35,507 nucleotides of DNA from a virus: IMG/VR virus record IMGVR_UViG_3300033571_029332, positions 1 through 35,507 of that record. One strand, 5' to 3'. Below the pieces are notes generated by a model, which worked only from the letters and a program-made list of their open reading frames with translations, had not been told where the DNA came from and made no database searches. The position numbers and the translations under genes are program-made. Shown piece by piece: positions 1 through 8,100 of the stretch (position 1 is the first letter of the stretch; every line of letters begins with the position of its first letter).

Positions 1-263
1 CCATTACATATAGTAGCGACAGGCACAGGAGATGATTTGATAAGAGAAATCATCTCTAAAAGACAATATACTTCACCACCATATGAATCTATTACTATCG
101 GTATAATCTTTGCATTTTTATCTAAGCAATAATTAAAATCCTTGACAAAGTTTTCAACCATGTCGTAATCAAAGGCTTTATTGACCCTGATAACTGGGGC
201 TGAAACATCAAGATCTGTTAATTTTGCACGAATTCTGTTATCTACACGAATATAGTTTTTCAT
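1..263 (-). CDS. ClpP-fold serine protease, N-terminal part (cut by window edge)
   Basis: This is a leftward partial gene whose ATG is at 261-263; the first 87 codons are visible and the rest lies outside the window. Residues about 57-87 read IPIVIDSYGGEV followed by a helix and VPVATICNG. This matches the ClpP/SppA-type fold, in which a strand leads into an (S/N)SPGG-like oxyanion turn, then a helix, then a strand ending in G before the catalytic Gly-x-Ser region. The catalytic Ser and His would lie beyond the left edge, so activity cannot be judged. In phages, ClpP-fold enzymes often act as prohead or scaffold proteases, but a role in protein turnover is equally possible. No clear ribosome binding site precedes the start. 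The gene follows the nucleotidyltransferase gene with a 14-nt gap and is probably co-transcribed with it. Confidence 0.72.
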   Translation of the reverse strand, partial: MKNYIRVDNRIRAKLTDLDVSAPVIRVNKAFDYDMVENFVKDFNYCLDKNAKIIPIVIDSYGGEVYCLLEMISLIKSSPVPVATICN

Positions 264-277
264 GTAGAATTCTATTA

Positions 278-1726
278 TTATTCGATGTCTAATGCAAGAA
301 GTTTTTTGACTTCATGAGCAAATAATTTTTTTCTAACTTCTTCCATTTCGTCTGGTCTTGGTGCTCTACCAAATGCTTGTTTGTAGATAGGATTAACAAA
401 CCTTTGACCATCATGCTCAACATATTTTTTCATGATCTTTGAAAAGTCATGCATGAAAACTTTATCATACAATTCTGGACATTTAATAACTTGTAGAAAG
501 TTTTTAATATATGAGTTTGGCATAGAAAATGGCTTGCTAAAGAAGTCGTAAATGAGAGATGGATTTAGATAATTATTTTCGCAGAATCTAGCAAGCTTTG
601 CAAACTTTACAATATTTTCAATATCAATCTTAGACCATCCACGCATTTCTAGAACTTGTGCTATTTTGCTTCCTAAATTTTCTTGCAGAATATATGCAGT
701 TGCAAGAATTTTGTTGTTAGGCAAATCTGCAACTGGATGTGTAATGACACAATCAGGAAATATTTTCTTTATAAGATGCGAATTTATTAAGTTATCAATA
801 TAAGCATCAGTTGCTACATTTATATTTTCAATAGCAGCAATATAATACCTTTTTAAAAGCATTTTATCTTCATGATGCTCATGTTCAAAATTATGAATTT
901 TAGTCAATATGCTTGGTGGAATCTTTTTGTCGCTAGCATATCTTGCTGCTGTGTATGCTATTCTATATGGCAGATACGGATCCTTATCAAAAGGACTTTC
1001 CTTTTCAGTAATCAGCACTATCTTTCCATTTTTAAGGTCAAATACACCACCTTGAGGATCGAGTAGTTCAGCGTTCTCACCCTCATCATTTTTAAGATTA
1101 AGATACAAGGCATTAATTGTCAGATCCCTGTTTTGTGAATCTTCTTCAGGTGTTGTTGCAAACATTCTCTTCTTTGGTGTCAACATTCTGTTCTTAGGAT
1201 TCAAATTGAATGTTGCAATAAAAGTTTTTTGACCATCTATTTCAGCTGTGAATTCCATTTCCTTCTGTTCAGAATCCCATCTACTTGCGTAGAAAATTCT
1301 CTTTTTGTTTTCTCCATCTGGCAGTTTTTTGTAATGTGCTAAAATTTCCAGATCATGGGTCTTTGGCTTAACCTCAACCAAATCTGCGAAATTCGTGCTC
1401 AGTATCATCCTTATTTCATCTGGGGATGCATCTGTAGCACAATCGTATTCCACTACTGTTTGATTTTTAAGATGGTCACGAAGAGAGCCCCCTGTCAAAT
1501 AAAGGCTCTTCCTCTTCATGGTGGGCTCTTGAATACCCTTGCCTTTGACAACAGTTGAGTATCCAAGTTTGATCTGATTAGAATTCGTAAAAGCTTTTAC
1601 AATTCCTCGTAATGAGGGATTTGATTTGTAATCAACGATAAGAGGTCTAAATTCATGATTTTTATCGTTTTCTTTCAGACGAACTTTTGAAACAATATGA
1701 TGAACATCATTCTCTTCGTTTTCCAT
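278..1726 (-). CDS. CCA-adding enzyme / poly(A) polymerase-like nucleotidyltransferase
   Basis: The 482-residue protein has the motifs of class II pol-beta-type tRNA nucleotidyltransferases and poly(A) polymerases. These are LTGGSLRD (flexible loop GGxxRD), EYDCATDA (the metal-binding DxD position), NRDLTINALY (equivalent of RRDFTINA), then a D-x-x-GG-x-x-DL turn and SPFDKDPYLPYR (equivalent of EDPxRxxR). Such enzymes add or repair the 3'-CCA end of tRNAs or add A tails to RNA. Two positions deviate: the first acidic residue of DxD is Glu, and the first Arg of RRD is Asn. The stretch between the DxD and RRD motifs is longer than usual by my estimate. A ribosome binding site (AGAGG) lies 5 nt before the ATG. 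Large phages often carry such a gene with their own tRNAs, but no tRNA was seen here. CCA-adding versus poly(A) activity cannot be decided from sequence alone. Confidence 0.82.
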   Translation of the reverse strand: MENEENDVHHIVSKVRLKENDKNHEFRPLIVDYKSNPSLRGIVKAFTNSNQIKLGYSTVVKGKGIQEPTMKRKSLYLTGGSLRDHLKNQTVVEYDCATDASPDEIRMILSTNFADLVEVKPKTHDLEILAHYKKLPDGENKKRIFYASRWDSEQKEMEFTAEIDGQKTFIATFNLNPKNRMLTPKKRMFATTPEEDSQNRDLTINALYLNLKNDEGENAELLDPQGGVFDLKNGKIVLITEKESPFDKDPYLPYRIAYTAARYASDKKIPPSILTKIHNFEHEHHEDKMLLKRYYIAAIENINVATDAYIDNLINSHLIKKIFPDCVITHPVADLPNNKILATAYILQENLGSKIAQVLEMRGWSKIDIENIVKFAKLARFCENNYLNPSLIYDFFSKPFSMPNSYIKNFLQVIKCPELYDKVFMHDFSKIMKKYVEHDGQRFVNPIYKQAFGRAPRPDEMEEVRKKLFAHEVKKLLALDIE

Positions 1727-1734
1727 TTTTCCTC

Positions 1735-2235
1735 TTATTGCGCTTGGAAGCCTAACTTATATGCTATGTAGCCCATAAATATTCCTGTTATTATTTGAGC
1801 AACAACTTGCAAAATTGTTGACATTTTAAATTCTGTTGATTTTTTGAAGATGCCCATATGGACACCTTGTATTTCAAGTTCACGAAATTTTGCCTCGCTT
1901 TGCTCCTTGTAAACCAACAATGAATTTATCCTCTTGTCCATGTCCTGCAATGTTTGTTTTATAGAAATAACAGTACTTGCTAATTCCTCTAAGCTTTCAG
2001 CAATACCTTCCACATCCTGAGCCTCTATGTTTATGACTCTTTCTAGCAAAGTATTATAATTGTCAAGCAATTTCTCAAATCTTGTTGCAAGTTGGGTTTG
2101 GTTGGTAACGGCTGTAGTGAGCTTTTCTTCTAAACGAATAGTTGCCTGACTCACTTCGGATAGTGAATTAGTTACAGAATTATGAAAAATACCAGATGGT
2201 GTATTTTCATCCTTATTAGGTTTAGCAGGAGCCAT
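1735..2235 (-). CDS. coiled-coil protein with C-terminal membrane segment, unknown function
   Basis: This 166-residue protein is not a family I recognise. Residues about 20-125 are rich in heptad-like Leu/Ile/Glu/Lys patterns (predicted coiled coil). Residues about 140-161 form one hydrophobic segment (ILQVVAQIITGIFMGYIAYK) with only a few residues after it. The likely topology is a tail-anchored or C-terminally anchored membrane protein with its coiled coil in the cytoplasm or periplasm. With a single membrane pass and a long coil it does not look like a classical holin. A membrane-associated scaffold or lysis accessory role is possible but speculative. It is the first gene of the leftward block and ends 8 nt before the next ATG. 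Its start lacks a Shine-Dalgarno sequence and is preceded by a TAAATA motif. Confidence 0.7.
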   Translation of the reverse strand: MAPAKPNKDENTPSGIFHNSVTNSLSEVSQATIRLEEKLTTAVTNQTQLATRFEKLLDNYNTLLERVINIEAQDVEGIAESLEELASTVISIKQTLQDMDKRINSLLVYKEQSEAKFRELEIQGVHMGIFKKSTEFKMSTILQVVAQIITGIFMGYIAYKLGFQAQ

Positions 2236-2240
2236 AAATA

Positions 2241-2247
2241 TATTTAG
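2241..2247 (-). promoter_or_regulatory. TAAATA motif upstream of leftward gene (candidate late promoter)
   Basis: On the minus strand CTAAATA lies with its first base 12 nt before the ATG of the coiled-coil membrane protein. The core TAAATA equals the last six bases of the T4 late promoter box TATAAATA. If it works the same way, transcription would begin at or next to the start codon. No ribosome binding site is present between the motif and the ATG. The gap is very AT-rich, so chance is a real alternative; the support comes from recurrence at other starts. Confidence 0.35.
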
Positions 2248-2271
2248 ATTTATAAAAACAAAAATGAATAC

Positions 2272-2278
2272 TTAAATA
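2272..2278 (+). promoter_or_regulatory. TAAATA motif upstream of first rightward gene (candidate late promoter)
   Basis: TTAAATA starts 11 nt before the ATG at 2283, the first gene of the 32-kb rightward block. There is no Shine-Dalgarno sequence in front of this ATG. The spacing and the following ATG-G context match the sites at 4572 and, on the other strand, 2247. This would be the natural place for a promoter driving the structural genes, but function is inferred only from motif and position. Confidence 0.4.
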
Positions 2279-2282
2279 ATAT

Positions 2283-2717
2283 ATGGATAAAAATGTTGCA
2301 AATATTCCTGTTCCTCCCATGAATTTAATGGTTGGAAATCCTTCGAATGGTGAAAATCCAATTACCGATGCAGATCTTTTGAATATATATTCAGAAATTA
2401 TGGGTGATTTAAGAAGTGATAGAAAAGAAATAGATTGTCTTCTGAATAATTTTGTAGAAATGGTAATGAACGAAGGAGATAGTAGTTCTGCTTCTAAGGA
2501 AGCTGTTGTTAATCTGATTAAAGTTAAATCTGATATTGCCGACAAAAAAACAAAAATAGCAGACCTTATGACAACTCTTAGATTAAAGGACAAATCTGTT
2601 TCTAAGCTTACAGCTAATCAAACGAATCACATACATATAACAGATAAGCGTAATTTGCTGGAGACGATAAATAATATTAAGAAGGTGAAAGATGAGCGCA
2701 CATTGGATACTAATTGA
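2283..2717 (+). CDS. hypothetical protein at the head of the structural operon
   Basis: This is a 144-residue protein of unknown function. The N-terminus is short and proline-containing (NIPVPPMNLMVG). Residues about 25-110 are mainly helical and charged, and the Lys-rich C-terminus includes the dipeptide-like HIHIT. No enzyme motif was seen. It is the first gene of the rightward block, starts without a recognisable ribosome binding site behind a TAAATA motif, and overlaps the next gene by 26 bp, indicating translational coupling. Its position beside structural genes suggests a virion or assembly role, which is inference only. Confidence 0.72.
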   Translation: MDKNVANIPVPPMNLMVGNPSNGENPITDADLLNIYSEIMGDLRSDRKEIDCLLNNFVEMVMNEGDSSSASKEAVVNLIKVKSDIADKKTKIADLMTTLRLKDKSVSKLTANQTNHIHITDKRNLLETINNIKKVKDERTLDTN

Positions 2718-4017
2718 TGATTGGCTTCTCAAGGAAGAGGATGTTTTAGCTCCAGCTATGGACCCCTCTGCTGGTGGTCCTCCAGCAGATGCTATGCCTC
2801 CCGGTATGCCCGGAGCAGGGGCGGCTGGACCTCCAGCCGATATGCCACAAGAACCCAATCCTATGACACAGCCAGCGCCAAGTGCTGGAAATACACCACC
2901 GGCCATGCCTGCTTCTGTTATGGATGACCCTGAAAATCCAGACATGCCTGAGCAGAAAGAAAATCTAAATTTTGATCAATGGAAGGCAAAGTTCTTCAAG
3001 GAAACAATCAAAGGCGATGTTAATGGATTAATTGATATGGTTCAAAGTGTAAGAAACGATGACTTAGATCCATATCCAAGAAAGTTTGTTGAAGATAATC
3101 TCCAAATTCTTTTCCTAAGACAAAATGCCAATATTGAAAAAGCAAGCCAATCTGTCAGGAAGCAAATCCGTGAACAGTTAGACAAAAACAACCCATCTGT
3201 CAGCATGACACAGTATCTGGTTTCCAATCTGCAAACCATGCCAGAACTTTCACAAGTATTCATCAAAATGATGGGCCTCTACAGCAATAAAGCAGATATG
3301 CATAGGAAATATATTGCTGCATTACTTGGTGCTGTGCAAGTTGGAAGCGGTGGTCATAGTGAGGATCTTATTCTCAACCAGCGTGAGTACTCAGTAAAAA
3401 TATCAACTCGTTGTAATTCTAAATTTGGAATGATTGATATTGGCCGTTGGTCTTTGAAATTAGAAGATCAAGAACAGTATCTTAGTGAACCAGAGCAGGA
3501 GAGGCTTCAAGATGGGAGCCCAGAGGAACGAGAAGTATTAAGGAAGCGTGTGATTCTTGAAAGCATTGCAGAATTTTTCAGAATGCGTGCTTTTATGATC
3601 AATGTTGTTTATACCGATGGAACAGTCTACTTCCTAGGTCTTGATCTTTCAAACTCCTTGAAAGAAGCTTACACAAGTGGAAAGCTTACCGTTCATATTA
3701 TCGAATCTGATAATTCACAAGCCATGTATGATACTGATGGAAATTTGGTTCCATTGGTTGATGTGAAAATCATGTACGAGAAGGAAACTGGCAAGGTAGA
3801 TGCCAATGGCAAACCCATGACTGAGGAATTGGAATTTATTGCAAGGAAAGATGGCATATTATTTTTCACCGCAAGCTTGGAAACAATTAAAGAAGCAAGC
3901 GACTCTTTCCAAGGACTTATTGTCAAGGAAGTACCTTATACAGGAAACCCAAGCGATCTTCAAAGTTTGATGAGATGTGTTCCAAGCAGCACTGAAATAT
4001 TACTTAGGTCTTGCTAG
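2692..4017 (+). CDS. putative virion structural protein, frame-1 part of a probable +1-shifted gene
   Basis: This 441-residue frame starts at an ATG preceded by AAGGTG. Residues about 23-85 are a low-complexity Pro/Gly/Ala/Met stretch (repeated GGPPAD- and PGMPG-like pieces). Residues about 95-215 are helical, and 215-425 look like a mixed alpha/beta domain including strands such as FMINVVYTDGTVYFLGLDL. I do not recognise the family, and no catalytic motif is evident. The final 15 or so residues, after the SDLQSLM segment, look unlike the rest. The +1 frame, open from 3974, continues with a helix-rich sequence over the 193-residue region at 3977-4558. The two parts together would give a protein of about 620 residues. 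Given its place before the tape measure and baseplate genes, a structural role is likely but unproven. Confidence 0.68.
   Translation: MSAHWILIDDWLLKEEDVLAPAMDPSAGGPPADAMPPGMPGAGAAGPPADMPQEPNPMTQPAPSAGNTPPAMPASVMDDPENPDMPEQKENLNFDQWKAKFFKETIKGDVNGLIDMVQSVRNDDLDPYPRKFVEDNLQILFLRQNANIEKASQSVRKQIREQLDKNNPSVSMTQYLVSNLQTMPELSQVFIKMMGLYSNKADMHRKYIAALLGAVQVGSGGHSEDLILNQREYSVKISTRCNSKFGMIDIGRWSLKLEDQEQYLSEPEQERLQDGSPEEREVLRKRVILESIAEFFRMRAFMINVVYTDGTVYFLGLDLSNSLKEAYTSGKLTVHIIESDNSQAMYDTDGNLVPLVDVKIMYEKETGKVDANGKPMTEELEFIARKDGILFFTASLETIKEASDSFQGLIVKEVPYTGNPSDLQSLMRCVPSSTEILLRSC
3974..4014 (+). other. candidate +1 frameshift window joining the two halves
   Basis: Frame 1 is open up to the TAG at 4015-4017. 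The frame containing 3977-4558 is open from 3974, after a TGA at 3971-3973. A +1 change anywhere in this 41-nt overlap would fuse the frames. The heptamer CTT AGG T at 4003-4009 resembles the CUU-AGG-C +1 slippery site known from yeast Ty1, where CUU can re-pair as UUA. An earlier shift near AGA-T-GTG (3973-3979) would instead give a smoother-looking helix (VFQAALKYYLGLASS). No long homopolymer is present that would make a sequencing indel likely. A sequencing error, or two separately translated genes, remain possible. Confidence 0.4.
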
Positions 4018-4558
4018 CTCGGAAAATGTAAAAAGGGATATAAATAATTTTATGAAAACATTTAACGAATACAAGACCGTACTAGATGATCAAACAAAGA
4101 GCAATCTTGAATTGCTCACGGTCATATTTAAAAACGATGGTTTAAAAGTTCATGAATTCTTGGACCAAAAAAAAGACCCATATATTTATGTTTTCAATCC
4201 TTTAGATGATCTTAGTTTTCAAGGTGTTGCCGTTTACAAAAGAGGCAACATCTTGGCATACAGACCACAAAGGTATGAGGATTCACAACCATATGGCGCT
4301 GCTTATATGATACCAATCCAAGATATTTATGAGGATTACATCTATCAGAAAAAAGATAAAAAAGAAGCCTTAAAAATGTTGTGCACAAAATTGTGTAAAG
4401 ACATGAGATCTTTTTTCAGGGATTCCAAAAAAGCAGAAGATGCAGTTATGCAATCCCAATTGAGAGATCCAAAAGATATTGATGGTGCTGGACAAATTAT
4501 TATTAGAAATACTGGCACAGATTATTCTAATACAATTTATAGCACTAATCGAAGATAA
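3977..4558 (+). CDS. putative virion structural protein, downstream part (+1 frame)
   Basis: This 193-residue frame has only a GTG at 3977 as a possible independent start, without a convincing ribosome binding site, and it overlaps the previous frame by 41 nt. It begins with a helix (VFQAALKYYLGLASS). A compact alpha/beta part follows (YIYVFNPLDDLSFQGVAVYK, then AYMIPIQDIYEDYIYQ) and then a helical Lys-rich segment, ending in a polar tail. The family was not recognised. The absence of good start signals and the abrupt change in the upstream frame suggest that it is the C-terminal third of the protein starting at 2692. If translated separately, it would be a small soluble structural component. 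Confidence 0.6.
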   Translation: MFQAALKYYLGLASSENVKRDINNFMKTFNEYKTVLDDQTKSNLELLTVIFKNDGLKVHEFLDQKKDPYIYVFNPLDDLSFQGVAVYKRGNILAYRPQRYEDSQPYGAAYMIPIQDIYEDYIYQKKDKKEALKMLCTKLCKDMRSFFRDSKKAEDAVMQSQLRDPKDIDGAGQIIIRNTGTDYSNTIYSTNRR

Positions 4559-4571
4559 TAGGATTAGTCTG

Positions 4572-4578
4572 CTAAATA
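4572..4578 (+). promoter_or_regulatory. TAAATA motif before the 174-residue protein gene
   Basis: CTAAATA starts 11 nt before the ATG at 4583 in a 24-bp intergenic gap. The nearest AGGA is about 20 nt upstream of the ATG, too far to act as a normal ribosome binding site. The arrangement (motif, four A/T bases, ATGG) repeats that at 2272 and 2247. It is a candidate T4-like late promoter giving a leaderless mRNA; alternatively it is simply AT-rich spacer. Confidence 0.4.
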
Positions 4579-4582
4579 AATT

Positions 4583-5107
4583 ATGGCTAACGATGCTGCA
4601 AGTCTATTTACTGAGATAAATACTAACCTAGGAGCCACAATTGGTGCGAATCAATTTGGACCTAGTGTTAAAAGACTTGCTACCGGCAGTTTAGTCCAGT
4701 TTACATATGGCTTCGTTAAGCCCGGACCATCACACGACAAAACACCGTTGGTAATTGTAACTGATGTAAATGCAAAATTCATTCGTGGAATCAACCTGCA
4801 TTATTTGAATTACAAAGAAATCAAAAGGATATTGCAAAAAAGTGGCATGAATGCCTGTGGCAATCCTATGTTTTCATATCAAAATAATATAAAATCAAAC
4901 GAATATATAAAAACAGCATTCAGAAGATACAAAAGAATTGGTGTTCGTAGACTAAAATTATTAAATTGCGACTTTGTGCTAAATGTGATGAATTCTGTTA
5001 GAGCTATTGATCCACAAGAACTAGAAGCAATTCGGGACACTATCAAAGAGCAACTAGAAAAGACAGTTACCCAATCAATGCCAGATATGCCACAGGTTGA
5101 GACATGA
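4583..5107 (+). CDS. conserved phage structural-type protein with RGINLHYL motif
   Basis: This 174-residue protein has a beta-rich core containing the phrases GSLVQFTYGF, PLVIVTDVN and RGINLHYL. A basic region follows (about 110-135, RRYKRIGVRRLK), and then an acidic, Gln-rich helix to the end. I recall small proteins in T4-like phages with a similar 'FxGLNLHYL' phrase after an aromatic strand, usually unannotated or loosely linked to tail or DNA-end functions. I cannot assign a function with confidence. It lies directly before the tape measure gene, with a 4-nt ATGA overlap, so co-translation with that gene is likely. The start lacks a Shine-Dalgarno sequence. Confidence 0.68.
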   Translation: MANDAASLFTEINTNLGATIGANQFGPSVKRLATGSLVQFTYGFVKPGPSHDKTPLVIVTDVNAKFIRGINLHYLNYKEIKRILQKSGMNACGNPMFSYQNNIKSNEYIKTAFRRYKRIGVRRLKLLNCDFVLNVMNSVRAIDPQELEAIRDTIKEQLEKTVTQSMPDMPQVET

Positions 5108-8100
5108 TAGAAGATTCATTAGGAAGAATGGTTGATGCTGGTAATGCTACATTAGCAGATCTTAAATCTATGTTGAATAGCTTGATGTCTTCTAAGGTCA
5201 GTACCCAGCCATTACCAAAAACAACAGAAACAAAAACTACAGATACTGCAAAGACAAAAGAAATATTCGATCTAATGAAACAGTTGAACCAAAACATCGG
5301 TTCACAATTTTCCGAATCTAAAAAATACTTAGATCAGGTTGTCGATCTGGTAAAACAATCGACTGCAAAAACAGCAGCGAATACTGACAACAAAGTAATG
5401 TCAGACATTAATAACAGTCTTAAAAAGATGAGCGATACTATTTCTTCTATGCCTAATGGCTTTGACAAGCTAAGTTCAAATATTTCAACCGCAGTATCAA
5501 ACAGTCTTTCAGCAACACAAACCACAGGTATGCCCAACTTCAAAAATTTGGAAGGCATGTTGGTTTCATTGAATAATGCTATTAAGACAATCAACAAAGG
5601 AAGTGGTAAAAATACCGGATCAGAATTTTCTAAAAAAGGCATGGATGAAATACAAAGTCTTAACAAACTTTCTAAAGCAGATAGTGTTTTAAGAAAAAAA
5701 AGTGCTGATAAATCCGATAAATTAGCAGAAGCTGGTTTGAAAAAAGGTAGTATTTACACATTTGATGAACACACATACCAATTGTTGGTTGAAATACTAA
5801 AATTAACTGCACAAACAACACGAAGCAGTGCCCAACAAGCTGATTTGGATAAAAAGCTTGTCGATTTGACCGACAGGGCTGCTAAGGGCAAAGGTATTAC
5901 TAAGCAAAGTGGCACAAGTGCTGGCTATTTTGGCGCAGATGATGCAAAAACTGCTCTTACTACATTTGAAAAAATAGATAAATCTGTAACATCAAGCGTC
6001 AAAAGAAATTTAAGTGAACTTTCTGGAGTTGTTACAGAAATCGGTGGCCAGACCGTTATGGATGGCATATTGGGTCCGGGCTCATATTATAAAGGTTTGA
6101 CTGGATCTTTAATTGATATTGCCAAGCATGAAAACAACATTGCTTTACAATCCAAGCAAATTGCATTTCAAACCGAAGGAATTACAGCGGCAAATTACGA
6201 ACAGCAGAAACAATATTTAGTTCTTGAGGAAACAGCATATAGAACAGGTGTGAGTAGAAATAAATTTCAAGAAGTATTTTTACAAAATCAGAAAAAAGGT
6301 ATTAGAAACCAGAACGATCTTAAAGAAATCACAACAGCACAGCTATTTGCTGAAAAACAAATTGGTTTGGAAGCTGGTTCTCTTGGTGATGATTTTGTAA
6401 AGCTTAAACAACAGTCAGGCTTTACAAACATACAAATAAATCAAGTGGCGATGGGCTTAAAAGAGGCAGCGAGATTTAGTGGTCTAACTGGCCAAGAACT
6501 TAAAGCAGCATATGATAGTAGCAAAGGCATTTTAGAGAATATGAGAAATGCTGCAACATTAACTGCTGATTCTGTTAAGAATATTACAACAACGATGGCT
6601 GAGGCACAGAAGCTAGGTGTTGATAAGCAGGTTGGAAATCTGCTTGATACAGCGAGTGCTTCTTCGAAATTACTTCTTTCTGGTGCAAGTGGTACTAAGA
6701 CACTTCTATTCCAAGCAGCAAGTAGCGTTGGCAAAGTTGCCGAATTACAAAATGGTGTTTTAATACAAACAAAACAAGGCCAAAAAGCCTTGGCAGAAGG
6801 CATGCAAAATGTTCTAAAAAGATTTGGTGTCAGCAGCGCAGAGGAAATAGATAAACTTTCCGATAGTGCCAAGATGCAGCTAAATCTAAGATTAAAAGCT
6901 GCTTATGATATGGATATTGGAGAATTTAAAAACAGCTTAAAATCTATACAAGAAGGATCAAAAGGATACTCAGATAGGATAGCAGATATTAATAAAGAAT
7001 TGGCAAATGTTTCCTTGACTGCCGAGGAAAGACTTGATCTAGAAACAAAACGAAGCAAACTAGAAAAAGAAAAATATCAAGACAGCGTTGGTTTCTTAGT
7101 AAAACTAGATGAAACAACAAAAAAACTTGGAAAAGATGGCAAGGATATGAATACTGTTTTTGCCGAATTTGGCAAAGACTTGAATTTAGAAAAAAATAAA
7201 GAACTGCAACTAAGAATTAATGAGCTTGCACAAGAAAGAGGAATGGATATAACAAAACTTAGTGCTAAAGAAAAAACGGAACTAGCTCTTACCGATGCGA
7301 TAACAAATATTAATAAAGGACTTGAAGAGGCTGGTAAAGCTGACAGGAAAATAGATCCAGCAAAAATACAGCAAGCTTTAGCTGGTGGTCCAGCAGCCAT
7401 GCGTACATTAACTGCTGAAATACAAAAGGGACAACAGGAACTAGCCACCCAAGAGGCAGCTAAGGCTGATCCTCAATTAGAAATACAACAAAAAATGCTA
7501 GAACTAAATGATAAAGTTCAAACTAACACAGCCAAAGCATTAAATTACCTGTTGGCTAGTTTGGGAAAATATGGAATTATGATTGGCCTATTGGCATCGA
7601 TAGCAGCCAATACTTTAGGTGGTCCTAGTTCATTATTGGAATCCGCTGCTGATTTAATACCCGGCAAAAAAACAAAAAGACTCAAAGGCGCAGCAAGGGC
7701 AAGATCTGTTGGCAAAGATATGGCCACAAGACGAGCGGAAATGGGAGCAAGAGCCGCTGCAAGAAGAGCAGGTAAATCTGGAGGCATAATAACCAAAGCC
7801 TCAGCTTTGGCTAGAGGAGCAGGCAGTAAAGTAGCTGGTTTTGGTTCGAAAGTATTAGGCGGTATCGCAGGTGTAGCATCAACGACACTATCAGGTGGAA
7901 AATCATTGCTTACCAGCGGTGCTTCTGCTCTAGGAAAAGGGGCACAACTAGCAGGTGGCTTGATGAAAGGGCTTCCTGTTGTTGGAGCATTATTGGGTGG
8001 TGGTGTTGAATTTGCTACTAGAAAAGCGGAGGGACAAAGCACATCAAAAGCCCTTGTTGGTACTGCTGCTGGCGCAGCCGGTGGTGTAGGCGGGGCACTA

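Noticed and set aside
1735-2235. Holin for the coiled-coil membrane protein
   Set aside because: It has only one membrane segment, at the very C-terminus after a long coiled coil, with no adjacent endolysin.
2583-2945. 120-residue Gly-rich frame on the minus strand
   Set aside because: It is antisense to the Pro/Gly-rich N-terminus of the gene at 2692 and lacks a ribosome binding site.
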